The position numbers and the translations under genes are program-made. The notes below the pieces were generated by a model. The model saw nothing but the letters and a program-made list of their open reading frames with translations, ran no database searches and was not told the DNA's origin. This document shows positions 41,820-53,020 of a DNA stretch of 64,000 bases, in pieces (the first letter of the stretch is position 1; every line of letters starts with the position of its first letter). This stretch comes from Parasponia andersonii (taxonomy: Eukaryota > Streptophyta > Magnoliopsida > Rosales > Cannabaceae). The stretch is from assembly GCA_002914805.1 (NCBI GenBank), contig JXTB01000003.1:585168-649167 (forward strand). The letters run 5' to 3'.

Positions 41820-43045
41820 GGAAAATTAGATCGACAAAGTGTCTAGGATAGTCGAGATTTTCCTATTGTGGTGTTTAACCATGCTATTATATTGTATTCG
41901 GAGATAGACACATTATCTAGTATGGGTAAGCCTTATTTTTTAAGATCGAACATGCTAGACATCTTGTTTATCTTAGTCTAGTGGCATATGATAAGTATAT
42001 ATTTGATTGAATGATTTTGACATTAGCTTTGCTGAATAATGTCTTGATATAATTGGTATTTACATATTCATTGTTAAATGAAAATGATTATTGTATTTTG
42101 ACCTAAACTGTGATAGACACACTATTTAGCATGGGCAAGCACTTTCTGCTTAACTTGACCATGCTAGACAGCATATCTAGCTTAGTGAATGACATGTGAC
42201 TTTGCTAAATAATTTGTGAATATGTTTGGTTTGGTGGTTAAACGGTTATTGAGAGAAATCATAAAAATAGAGGAGACTCTGTCAAAAATTCTGGAAAAAT
42301 TGCTAGACAAAATATCTAGCATTGTTGTGGTGGTCAACCATGCTATGTATTTTGAGCTACATTAGGCTAGACATACTGTCTAGCAAGGTCTATTATTGTC
42401 TATTTAGGTCAACCAAGTTAGACATCATATCTATCTTAGTCTAGTGTCATATGGTAAGTTTATATTTGATTGAGGTATATTGATAATTGGAAGAAATTGT
42501 ATGGTATGATAGTTCTTATTGAATAAGTAATGTCTTGATATAGTTGGTCTGTGCATATTGGTTGTGTAGATTGTGCTAGACACACTGTCTAGTATGGTCA
42601 ATCACTGTCTGTTCAAGTTGAACACGCTAGACAGCATGTCTAGCTTAGTAAATGACATGTGAGTTTGCTCAATAATCTATTGATATGGTTGGTTTGGTTA
42701 ATTGTATTGCTTGATCACATTCTATGCTCTTTCTATCATAGTTGAGCTTTTTTTAAAAAAAAAGTGGGGCTTAACTAATGACCACCACTTACTACAAATT
42801 TAAATAAAAATAACACACATACACTCTACCAAGATTTGAATTCCTGACCCCCCCAAACTCACACACACGTCCCTCAAGCCTTGGACCAACTGAGCTAGCC
42901 CTAGTTGGCTCGGTCATAGTTAAGCTTAACCATTCTATTCAGCTTATAAAAATGACTACTTAATTTGAGCTAAACAGAGTTAGACAATACTAGACAGCAT
43001 AGTTTGTGCACCTCGACCATGCTAGATAGAGTATCTACCCTAGTC
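41820..43045. repeat. TAGACA-N3-TGTCTA dyad array in intron 1 of the Ulp1-like gene
   Basis: The intron holds at least ten copies of a roughly palindromic motif, e.g. CTAGACACACTGTCTAG (about 42,569), CTAGACAGCATGTCTAG (about 42,630) and CTAGACATACTGTCTAG (about 42,368), with many half sites. Copies are often preceded by ATG or TTG and followed by AGC/TATGG, and spaced about 80-250 bp. A SINE (42,750-42,913) interrupts the array. Confidence 0.8.
42750..42913 (-). mobile_element. tRNA-derived SINE with target site duplication
   Basis: Read on the minus strand it starts GAGCCAACTAGGGC, then has an A box TAGCTCAGTTGG, a B-box-like TTCAAATC and a body ending in a run of T. It is flanked by 14-bp repeats TCATAGTTGAGCTT (42,736-42,749) and TCATAGTTAAGCTT (42,914-42,927), differing at one base. 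It sits inside intron 1 of the MULE's Ulp1-like gene and is therefore younger than the MULE. Family not assigned. Confidence 0.85.
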
Positions 43046-44189
43046 TAGAAGTGTATAGTATGGTCAAATTTATTTTTAATTATATTTATTTTATAGGTTT
43101 TGCCACGTGACATTCCTTCATTGACTCCCGTATTATCTGAGGAAGAACATTTTCCATCAAGAGTGACAATTTTATTTAGGATTGAATATCTAAAAGTTAT
43201 AAAGGCTAACTTGAGTAAAGAAGACTTAAAGTCATTCAAAGTATCGTGTTTTGGTCACCTTCTAGGGCTAATTGGGCTTGCACAAATCAGTGGTCAATTG
43301 ATCTATCATCTACTTATGAGACAGGTAGAAACTGAAAAGAGAAAAGAAATATAGTTTAATATTTATGGAAAACCGTTTAGGTTCTCAATGCATGAGTTTG
43401 CATTGATGACGGCTCTTAATTGTGACAATACTTCAAGCAACCTTGAATTTTCAGAATTGAAACTGAAACGTAGGTTGAAAAATGAATATTTTTGTTAGAA
43501 AAAGAAGAAACCTATAATTACACTTGAAGAATGGGAGAACAAGTTTTTGAAAATGAGTAATCCCGATGGGTTGTTGAAGAAGAAGAAGATTTATATTGCC
43601 GAGAATCGTGACTGTTTGAGGTTTGCATTAATTTATTGTTTAGAAGGGGTCATTCTTGGACAAGACAAGAAAAGTAGAATACAAGAAAGTTACTTGGGTA
43701 TTGTTGAGGATTTTGATGCCTTCAACAAATATCCATGGGGACAAGAGTCATATTCACTGACAATGAGCTTTTTAAGGAAGGAGTTAAAGCCAAAGTTAAT
43801 AAATTACTATCAAGAAAGAGAGAATAAAGACAAAAGCTCAAAATCTTCCTACACATTACAAGGCTTCCCGTATTCATTACAGGTTAGTTGTTCTTGAAAA
43901 ATCCAAATATATTTAAATTACTTTTACGTTAATACGATTTATTACATTGTTATTTGCTTTTGCAAGTGTGGGCATATGAAGCAATACCGTTACTTGGTGA
44001 ATTGTATGCAAAATATGTAAAAGATGATGCCATACCTCGCTGCCTTCGGTAGGAGGTGATTGAAATGCCGACGTATAAAAGTATTGCTAAGAAATTAAAG
44101 GAGAAAAAGAACAAGAAAATAAGTAAATCATGTATTATTTCCATGTATTTATCTGGTTATCTTTACAATATTTCTCTATATAATCTTGT

Positions 44190-44385
44190 GTTACTAGACA
44201 ATAGTATTCGACCATATAGACAGCTTGTCAAACAAGTAGACACCATTGTCTATATGCAGGTTTACAATTTGGTGAATACATAGACAAGATGTCTGAAACG
44301 TAGACACGTTTGTCTAATATGATAGACAATCTGTCTTAAAAGCTAGATATTGTTGTCTAGAACAGAAGATAAGGTCTCTAGCCAT
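44190..44385. repeat. TAGACA/TGTCTA dyad cluster in a second intron
   Basis: About seven dyads or half sites lie within 200 bp, e.g. TAGACACCATTGTCTA (about 44,239), TAGACACGTTTGTCTA (about 44,301) and TAGACAATCTGTCTT (about 44,323). This is the same motif as in intron 1. Confidence 0.8.
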
Positions 44386-46429
44386 TAACTATACTCTTTT
44401 TCAAATTTAACTTATTAGAAAATTTGTGTATATTACAGATTATAGTACGCAATATCTTGCATGCCTCGAATGTTGAGTCGAGCCAACCTTACATGAAGAA
44501 TTTTTGCATGTTGAAAGATAAAGAGGACAACTTGACCGACCTATTTGTAAGAAAACTTGAGGCAGCTGAGCCTTATGAGGAGGAAAAATATGAAGAGGAG
44601 AAGAAAGAAGAGGAGAACGAATATGACGACGGGAGGAAAAAATAGGACAGTCATGTTCAAGATTCTCCCCATGAGGAGTACGCTCCTTCTACTAATCCAA
44701 ATTGTGTCCCTCAACAGCGATCAGGTGATGTCATTAAGAGATGGGTTAAGAGCCATTTTCAAAGTTTAATCGAGCGCCAAGAAAAATTTGAGGAGAATGT
44801 TATGAGAATTAAGAAACTTGGGGTCCAAAATAGAAGCTTTATTATCAATTCACATGCGTTCTGGTACTCAAGGAGAAGAGCAGCCCGAGGCAGCAAACAG
44901 TGGAGCCAAGATTGATAATGGTAATTGTCAAGGTGCTTGGAGCTATGTCACCCCGCCCTCTTTCCAATACGCTAACGAATACCATCAAATCAAAAATGTT
45001 GAAAATGAAAATGATAATGATGAGGACAAGGATGATGAAATAGTTGAGGTCACATTCCCACATCCTAGGCCAGTTAGAACTAAAAAATGTGGCCGAGTCT
45101 TAGTATCACCGTACATCGATCCTACCAAAAAGCGAAAAATTTAGAAAAGGAGGCGGATGCATGTTTAACCCATTTCGCCCAATTAACCCTCACAAGGAAG
45201 AGGCTTTTAATAAGTGGTTTGAAGAAAAAGACAAAAGGTATTTTATATTTATACATACATTATAATATTTATGTTATTATGTCTTTTTATTTAATTGTGT
45301 TTAACTTTCATAATCAAATTACAAATTCACTTGTACAGCTCATTGATTAAGTGTGGAACGGGTGACTACTCAAGAGAGTTCTTCGAGAAAATTCTTAATT
45401 CTAGACATGGCTAGAAACTTATGTAAGTTTTTCATGCTTTGTTATTCGTCTGTTGTTAGAAAAAAATTATTATACTGAATTCAAAGTATTTTATGGACTA
45501 TAATTTTACAAATACAGCACATGGATGAGGCATTGTATTGCTTGAGGAAAAGGTCGCAAAAGTATGAGGACCTATTTGAGCAAAAAGTTGCCATTGTCGA
45601 TGATATATTTTCTCAGTGGATTACTGGACATTGGAAGGCATTTTCTGAACTTGAAGATTACAAAAGCTATGTCTTTGAACCAGACTTTATGCCTATGTGA
45701 ATGGTGTGAAGCAATTGAGAGGCAAGGCTTGGGAGAATATCCACGCTATATACATGCCGTTGAACATAGAGAAAAAGCATTGGATATCTATGGCTATGCA
45801 GCTAGACAAGTGGAAGATTTTAGTGTTTGATTCCAACTTTGAGTGTGTTTCTGATGATAACTTGAAGCACTACTTAGAGTCATTCATTATGATGATACCC
45901 TACTTAGTACACCAAAGTGGCAAGTTCAGCAAGTATCTTCACAAGATACCTGAGCTATTTGAGTATATTAGGATTCCTGCCCTTCCTCAAAACCACCAAA
46001 GATACAAAAACTTGTCAATTCATATACGTACCCAGATTTTTCTTGAAATTAAATTTAACTTGCTTTGTTTCCATGTAGTAGGGACTGTGGAATCTATGCC
46101 ATTAAGCATATTGAATTCCATATGAATAGACTTGACTTATCTGGGGTTAATGATGATAATGTTAGTCTATTTCGGAAGAAGATGGCTTGTAAAATATATT
46201 GCAGGGATTGGGATCCATAGTATTTAGCGTACAAGTTATCGATTTTTTGCTAGGTTCAACACTGATTGGCCATATTGAACATTGACTGGATTGTTTTCAT
46301 TTGTATATTGGAAAACATGTTTTGATAATTATGGCCAAGTTTATTACCATGTATTACAGATTGTTAATTGCTTTTTTTAAGATTTTGAGGCCAATTATGT
46401 TAAACAGGAGTTACTGAAAATTAGGTAGA

Positions 46430-47155
46430 CATAGTGTCTATCGCTTAGATAAGAGCTGTCTATCTCTACAGAAAATGTATCTATATACCAGACAGTGCCT
46501 TTATCTAGTAGATGTAGGTGTCTATCTGGTAGACGCAAGTGTCTATACCATAGACACATGTGTCTAGGTGTATAAAGTAGCTGTTTGTCTACTAGATACT
46601 CTATCTAATGCAATCACATTATCATAAACCGAATAAAAAATAATATAATTACACGAATCTAAGAGTTTTGTAAACTTGGTAACCACATTTTTCATTACTA
46701 GTAGAAACTTAGACTATAATTTGTGTATTACTATTGGAAATATTCCTACTATGATAATGAAATGTCATCACTACAAACTCTATGGTGTGCTCAATAATTA
46801 AGTCTAACAAATAATAAGTACGTACTCTTTGCAACATTATATAGTTATTCATTATATTAAGTAGCAACATCTTTTTTGAGGAAAAACAACTTAATAACCC
46901 GTAGTTAGACATGTGTGTCGAGCCACATGACATGTCTGTCTTGTCAATCGAGTATTGTCTATCTAATAGACACATGTGTCTGCCTTTCTAGACCGATTGT
47001 CTATCTGGTAGACGCAGGTGTCTATCTTTCCAGACAGTCTATCTATCATGTAGACACGTGTGTCTAGGTGTACAGAGTAGCTAACTGTCTACTAGACATG
47101 TTTATTGAATCACTCAATGGTTCTATCTATATAATAGACACTTAAGTCTAGAAAA
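46430..47155. repeat. TAGACA/TGTCTA dyad array between the two MULE genes
   Basis: Dense dyads such as TAGACACATGTGTCTAGG (about 46,551) and TAGACACGTGTGTCTAGG (about 47,053). Two related blocks (about 46,505-46,615 and 46,965-47,110) share CTATCTGGTAGACGCA, GTGTCTAGGTGTA and GTCTACTAGA, implying a block duplication. The array separates the convergent 3' ends of the Ulp1-like and transposase genes. Confidence 0.8.
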
Positions 47156-47326
47156 ATGCTGTAAAAAATTAGAAACGTAATAAAGTTTTTGATGTAATTC
47201 AAGGTCTTATCAAATATGAAATTACAAACTCAATATAGTACAAAAAACTATAAAAAATACCATCAAACAAAGTTTTGATTAAACCACAATAAATGAAGTC
47301 TTGCTCTGGGACATAAACTACAGACA

Positions 47327-49541
47327 ATTATGACACATTAGGACCATTTGTTGTGGACATCATACAAATTTTACATGAAGTTTTGTTGTTTCCATAAATT
47401 CCACAATTTGCGCATTTTCTTTTCTATTTTGGTGGAGCCCTATCTTGTTTCTTTCTCTTTTCTTTTTCTGATTCTTCAGTTGAAGCTTTTCTCTTCTTCT
47501 TTGAAAACTCTCCAATGGAACGCTTTCTTTTTGTCTTCGGTCTCCTGCTTCGAGTTTTCTTATCTGGTGCATTAACAATTGTAGCCCTCGTTGCTTCTGG
47601 AACATCCCAGTCTTTTTCTCAAGGCACAGGATAAATAGATTCTGCATATGCCATCCTCCAATAGTCGGTCTTGTAAAAATCAGAGCATAGACTATACATA
47701 TCTATACTTCGATGTTGAGCTGCAACAATGGCATGTGCACATAGAATCTTATTAATGTCAAACTCTCGACAACTACAACTTAGTTCTTCAATATTCATAA
47801 GTCCATCAAGTACTTCATCTTTGACATTAAACTCAAATTGATTAATGGGAATGACCTTCATGTTGCATGACTGGACAAACTTTCATTTCATAATTATTTC
47901 GGCTTCGATAGTAACAGGAGACTTACATTTCTTTGCTTCCACACGACATTCAAAGAACCAATTACCTAGAGTACTTCTTATATGCTCTAATAAAGCAACT
48001 ATTGGCCATGCTCGGGCTTCATTGATGGCACTGTTAAATAACTCAGAATTATTGCTGGTCATAATATTATATCGATCTCTTAGAAAATGAGCCCTTGACT
48101 AACATTCACACTTCTCAACCTCAATGTAACATGCAACTGCAGGATGCTTATGAGAAAGCTCAGCAAATAGAGTCCTAAATTCTGACACTCTTGTAATAAA
48201 CAATCGTTTCAAACCAGTACTCCTGAAATCCTTCTTGATATTCTGTCCCATGTGCCACATACAAACTCCTTAGTGTGCAAACACATAAGTTTTTGCAATT
48301 GCTCTTGCTATACTTTTGTGTCGGTCTGAAATAAATACTAAGTCCTTCATATCGGGTATTTGATCTCGTAATTTGGTCATAAACCATTCCCAAGAATTAT
48401 TATACTCACAATCAACAATACCAAAAGTAATAGGATAAATTTGGAAATTTCCATCTTGTGCGGTTGCAATAAGTATAGTACCTTCAAATTCAAATCTCAA
48501 AAAAGTTCCATCTAAGGATATGACTTTCCTCATATAATAAAAACCTCTAATGGATACACCCAAAGACATAAATAAATATTTGAACTTCTTGTCTTCATCA
48601 AGTGCGATTCTACTATACATACCCAGATTTGTCTTTCCAAGCATGTACAAGTATGATGGGAGCTTACTATAACTTGTTCTTGGATCACCCTTAATAAGTT
48701 TATGTGCATGCTTCCTTGCATGCCAAGCCTTCCAGTAAGTACACTTCACCCCCAGATCAAGGCGCAAATCATTGACTAGTTGACTTGGAGTTGGACCAAC
48801 TTTCACACCTTCATATCTTGATTTTATATGATCTCCAATTATAGAACTACTTGCTCCCCGATAATGATTCTTACACATTGCTAACGAACAAGTATGCTCA
48901 TTTAAGTGCTTACGAATGACAAAGAAGTTGGTGATAGATGACTTCATTGCACGAATCCGCCACTTGCAACTAGGGTCAATGCAAACCAACACCAATAAAG
49001 TTTTGTCTGATTTCTTCACTTTGAATTCAAAATTCTTTCGTATAGCAAGCATGTGTAATTTACTCTTTAACTCCTTCTTATCAACAAAATATTAACCAAC
49101 AGTAAAGTAATCTTCATCAATGATCAATGGTGCAATTGACTTTGACATGCTACCTGTTTGTGTCGCTCCACTACGAATAGGTTGAGCCTCTGAATTGCAC
49201 ATGAGAGGAAGCGCATCTATGCCTTGTATCGATGAGTTATGGTTTCCCTGAGCAGAATGAGATTCAGGAGTAACATTGGGAACAATATTTATATAGGCCC
49301 CATCAAAGTAATCATCGTGAAATTTATTTCCATCACATGGGACTTCCTGATTTATGTTTCCAATATCTGGCTCAATAAGAAGTGCAACATTTTCATCATT
49401 TCTATTGTTGTTATCGTTGTCCTCCTCCTCCTCCTCTTCCTCGTCATCATCATCATTATCATCATCGATGTCTTCTTCCTCTTCCTCATCACCACCACCA
49501 CCGCCATCGTCATTTGTGTCATCTTCCCCCATATAATGCAC
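47327..49541 (-). pseudogene. MuDR-type MULE transposase, decayed by nonsense codons
   Basis: One continuous reading frame of about 738 codons on the minus strand, interrupted only by in-frame stops. In order: an acidic, low-complexity N terminus (Asp/Glu/Asn runs, 49,400-49,530); the MuDR DNA-binding region (KELKSKLHMLAIRKNFEFKV, then CKWRIRA and HTCS); the MULE transposase core with SLDGTFLR (first Asp, about 48,510) and FISDRHKSI (second Asp, about 48,320); a SWIM zinc finger CSCREFDINKILCAH (about 47,715-47,760); and a C-terminal basic tail with a CANCGIYGNNKTSC knuckle. Six stops occur, at about 49,092, 48,273, 48,101, 47,878, 47,619 and 47,434, with no frameshift seen between them. Translation between stops is well preserved, so inactivation is fairly recent. 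All six fit C-to-T change. Confidence 0.88.
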
Positions 49542-50029
49542 ATCATCGTCATCTTTTCTTAGATTTTCTATTTATCAAGCCTTGAAATGAATGCTTCTTT
49601 ACAAGTTATGTTTTCCGACTTTCTTAACAATGTCACGCATAGGGGGATGTTGTCTTTCCTCAGCCAATAAATAAAAGCCATAACATCTCTATCATTTTTT
49701 ATAGCTATTGGAACAATATCTATTGCTATATTTGGCTTGTAACTCAATTCTATATCAAAGACATTATTATCGATTTCTGTAGTTTGATATATCTCATCTA
49801 CCAGCTACTTGAAAGTAATGTTTGGTTCAATCACAATGCATCTTGATCATTGTCTCTTTCCATTCCAATTCCAAGAAGAACTTTCGTTCTTTTCCCAAAC
49901 ACCATCATATAATATGATTATGAGTATTGATGACATACCTGAACAAAAAATAAATTACAAATTAAAGGCAGAAATATATATTACCAAACATAAAATAATA
50001 AATTTAGTTAGGCTTCACATGTGTTAGTG

Positions 50030-50330
50030 GCTGGAAATGTGTTTCTTATAGTTAGAAATGTGTCTTTAGTTGCCAGATATACATTTTTAGTGGCTAGACA
50101 TGTGTTTCTAATGGTTAGATATGTGTCTTTAGTTCCTAGACAATAGTGTCTAGACATAACTTTTTTATACACAAAATCAGCTCGACATTGTTGTCTACTC
50201 ACTCGACAGATGTGTCTATGCAATAAACAGCATGTCTAGAAGAGTCGAGAGAGTGTCTAGTGCCTGGATAATAATTACTTGTTTATGGCTTTACAATTAT
50301 GTCTAACATTGTCTATGTAGTGTCGATAGC
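50030..50330. repeat. Degenerate ATGTGTCTTTAGTT / TAGACA repeats upstream of the transposase
   Basis: Short units of 29-32 bp (ATGTGTTTCTTATAGTTAGA, ATGTGTCTTTAGTTGCCAGA, ATGTGTTTCTAATGGTTAGA, ATGTGTCTTTAGTTCCTAGA) run into further TAGACA dyads. This lies 0.5-0.8 kb upstream of the transposase start, so it may overlap its promoter. Confidence 0.7.
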
Positions 50331-50347
50331 ATGGATGTTCAATTGTT

Positions 50348-50945
50348 CAGACAAGACTTGATAATACTGTCAAGTGGAGTCCATATAGTACAATTTCTTC
50401 TATTGTAGCCAGTTTGTCTATAAATTAGATAGACATGTCTATCTAGATCTGTATTTCTTCTTCGAAGCTTTTCAGACAAGACTTGATAATACTCTCGTGT
50501 AGAGTCGATATTGTACAATTTCTCACTTCCTAGACATGCTGTCTATAAATTAGACATATTTATCTTTCCAGATATATGATTTTCTTATGTATTGTTTTCC
50601 AGACAAGACTTGATAATACTCTCGAGTGAAGTCGATATTGTACAATTTATCACCTTATAGACAGATATGTCTATCCAGATATATGGTTTTCTTCTATATA
50701 GTTTTTCAGACAAGATTTGATAATATTGTCTAGTGGAGTCGATATTGTACAATTTATCACCTTCTAGACAGTCTGTTTAGCAATTAGACAGATCTATCTA
50801 ATCAAATCTGGATTACTTTTATGTAGTTTTTCAGACAAGCCTCGATAATATTGTCGATTAGAATCAATACTATACAATTTCTCACATTCTAGACAGGTTG
50901 TCTAGAAATTAGACAGTCTTGTCTGTCCAGATTTGGGTTTCATCT
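50348..50945. repeat. Five subterminal tandem repeats (~107-127 bp) of the MULE
   Basis: Units start with CAGACAAG at 50,348, 50,473, 50,600, 50,707 and 50,832. Each continues with a TTGATAATA block, GTCGATATTGTACAATTT, a TAGACA...TGTCTA dyad and a T-rich end. Unit similarity is about 80% by eye, so the array is not recent. It lies about 0.5 kb inside the right end of the MULE. Confidence 0.88.
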
Positions 50946-51592
50946 TTGCTGCATAACTCACTATTTTACAACCCAGTTTGTGGTTTACATGTTTTCAGGC
51001 TCAAAAATTGACCAAATACTTTTTATTTTTCACTATAGTTTCAAGTCCTACTACAAAATAACTTCTAATCCATAAATCAAACTCATATTGGCAAAGAAAG
51101 ATTAATGGCAAAGAAACTTCAAAACTTACTTCAACCTTCCAAATGGAGGACCACGTTTTTCTCTGTTAAAATGCAGAAATCGGGACTCCAAGCTGTCAGT
51201 TGAAATATCTTTTCCAGTGACTTTAAAATTTTGGCAGCAATAATATGATAATGGTGAGTGAGAGAGGAGGTACAGGAGAAGAAAAAAAATAGAAATGAGG
51301 AACTAGTCACAATAATAATAATAAACTCTAAAACAATTTCAAAGGGCATATTGGTATTTACAATCAAACTTTCACTTAAAAAGTGTGTATTTTTATAAAA
51401 TCACTATGTGAAAAGCGTATTCTTCAAAGGACACCGAAACTTAATTTATTTGAAAATAAATAGTATACTCTTAATATAATGATTTTAAAAATTAATATAC
51501 AAACTTAATTTAATAACTTTATTTATGTGATTTACTAAACTATTTTTTTTTCACTTTAAATTTTTGTAGGTCCATCTCATTTTTTTCTCTCG

Positions 51593-52311
51593 TTTCTCTT
51601 TCATATTCTCTTTTTCTTCATTTTTCTTCCTCTACAACAATTAATTTTTCTCTTTCCCTTCCCATTTTCTCCCTTACCATTTTTTTCTTCTTCTTTTTCC
51701 CTCCTATCAAAAGAATGAAAAATTATAATTAAAAAAATATATGTATGATAGAAAAAAATCTATTTTCGCCATAATTGTTTGATATAAAAAGGAAAAAAAA
51801 TTAATTTATTTGAAAATAACTATTACCTTTAATATAATAATTTTAAAAATTAATATGCAAGATTAATTTAATAAATTTACTTTTGTGATTTTCTAAATGT
51901 GTTTATCTTTCCATTTTTCTCTCCAATTTGATGTGGAAGTTTTTCATGGATACCACCTCATTTTTTCTCCTCTATTTTCTCTTCTTCTCCTTTATCTTTC
52001 GTACTAAATAATTAATTTTTCTTTTTTCCTTCTTATTTTCCCTCCTACCCTTTCTTTTTTTCTCCATTTTCCATCCTACTAACATAGCTCAGAGAGGTTA
52101 GTTAAATTTCCTATCTTGTTATAAATTTCAAGGTAAAATATGAATTTTCTTCTATTTATCGTCTAAACATGATAAAAAGGAAAGAGATGATAAAAGGAAA
52201 TAGATGAAAATTGAAAAAATCGAAAAAGAAACTTGGAGATACAGGGGATCGAACCCTGTACCTCTCGCATGCAAAGCGAGCGCTCTACCATTTGAGCTAC
52301 ATATTCTCTCC
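51593..52311. repeat. Upstream copy of a ~720-bp tandem duplication
   Basis: Head-to-tail duplicate of 52,312-53,020. Only about five differences were seen in ~715 bases (for example near 52,077, 52,132, 52,200, 52,227 and 52,240), i.e. about 99% identity. The unit contains a tRNA-Ala sequence at its distal end. Within it, 51,784-51,980 resembles the preceding 51,436-51,600, an older, diverged duplication. Confidence 0.93.
52234..52306 (-). pseudogene. Truncated tRNA-Ala(UGC) copy with damaged acceptor stem
   Basis: Anticodon arm, T arm and 3' side match the intact copy, but the 5' strand of the acceptor stem is GAATATG instead of GGGGATG because the duplication breakpoint lies here. Pairs 2:71 and 4:69 are lost, and the G3:U70 pair that specifies alanine becomes A:U. 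The CAA-type upstream element of the intact gene is also missing. Probably non-functional. Confidence 0.85.
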
Positions 52312-53020
52312 TTTCTCTTTCATATTCTCTTTTTCTTCATTTTTCTTCCTCTACAACAATTAATTTTTCTCTTTCCCTTCCCATTTTCTCCCTTACCATT
52401 TTTTTCTTCTTCTTTTTCCCTCCTATCAAAAGAATGAAAAATTATAATTAAAAAAATATATGTATGATAGAAAAAAATCTATTTTCGCCATAATTGTTTG
52501 ATATAAAAAGGAAAAAAAATTAATTTATTTGAAAATAACTATTACCTTTAATATAATAATTTTAAAAATTAATATGCAAGATTAATTTAATAAATTTACT
52601 TTTGTGATTTTCTAAATGTGTTTATCTTTCCATTTTTCTCTCCAATTTGATGTGGAAGTTTTTCATGGATACCACCTCATTTTTTCTCCTCTATTTTCTC
52701 TTCTTCTCCTTTATCTTTCGTACTAAATAATTAATTTTTCTTTTTTCCTTCTTATTTTCCCTCCTACCCTTTCTTTTTTTCTCCATTTTCCATCCTACCA
52801 ACATAGCTCAGAGAGGTTAGTTAAATTTCCTATCTTGTTATAAATTTCAGGGTAAAATATGAATTTTCTTCTATTTATCGTCTAAACATGATAAAAAGGA
52901 AAGAGATGATAAAAGGAAAATAGATGAAAATTGAAAAAATCGAAAAACAAACTTGGAGATGCAGGGGATCGAACCCTGTACCTCTCGCATGCAAAGCGAG
53001 CGCTCTACCATTTGAGCTAC
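52312..53020. repeat. Downstream copy of the ~720-bp tandem duplication
   Basis: Matches 51,593-52,300 at about 99% by eye and ends inside the intact tRNA-Ala gene. It contains pyrimidine-rich tracts (TTTTCTTC, CTCTCC) and AT-rich spacer; no protein-coding frame is supported. Confidence 0.93.

Larger units (their letters stand above)
41371..46220 (+). pseudogene. MULE-borne DUF1985 / Ulp1 (C48) protease-like gene, decayed
   Basis: Exon 1 (about 41,371-41,658) encodes a Ser/Pro/Glu-rich leader. After a 1.4-kb intron, exon 2 (43,097-about 43,881) carries a DUF1985-type domain (HFPSRVTILFRIEYLKVI; FRFSMHEFALMT; EDFDAFNKYPWGQESY), interrupted by TAG at 43,352-43,354 and 43,496-43,498. Further exons give an acidic linker (about 44,440-45,145) and a C48 peptidase core: HWISMAMQLDKW (catalytic His, about 45,775), VFDSN (Asp) and, after a small intron, RDCGIYAIKHIEFH (Cys, about 46,085), ending RDWDP at 46,220. 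In functional members the product resembles a SUMO protease. Another TAG lies near 44,053. Exon limits past 43,881 are approximate. Confidence 0.75.
40888..51428. mobile_element. Decayed Mutator-like element (MULE) with Ulp1-like and MuDR genes
   Basis: About 10.5 kb containing a plus-strand DUF1985/Ulp1-like gene and a minus-strand MuDR-type transposase gene, convergent. The termini share weak inverted similarity: left AGAAATACACCTTATTT and GTAAAATAACATATAGCCC against the complement of right AAAGTGTGTATTTTTAT and GGGCATATTGGTATTTAC. Boundaries are therefore approximate and no 9-bp target duplication was found. Ulp1-carrying MULEs with poor terminal repeats are known in plants (Kaonashi-type); assignment to that clade is inference. 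Both genes carry stop codons, so the element cannot move by itself. Non-coding segments are filled with a TAGACA/TGTCTA dyad motif, and subterminal tandem repeats occupy 50,348-50,945. Confidence 0.8.

Noticed and set aside
49354-49585. Plus-strand poly-Ser and poly-His frames
   Set aside because: They are antisense to the acidic low-complexity N terminus of the transposase (GAT/GAA/GAG repeats).
50030-50945. Regular short repeats considered as a CRISPR array
   Set aside because: Units are degenerate, tandem without unique spacers, and lie inside a plant transposon.
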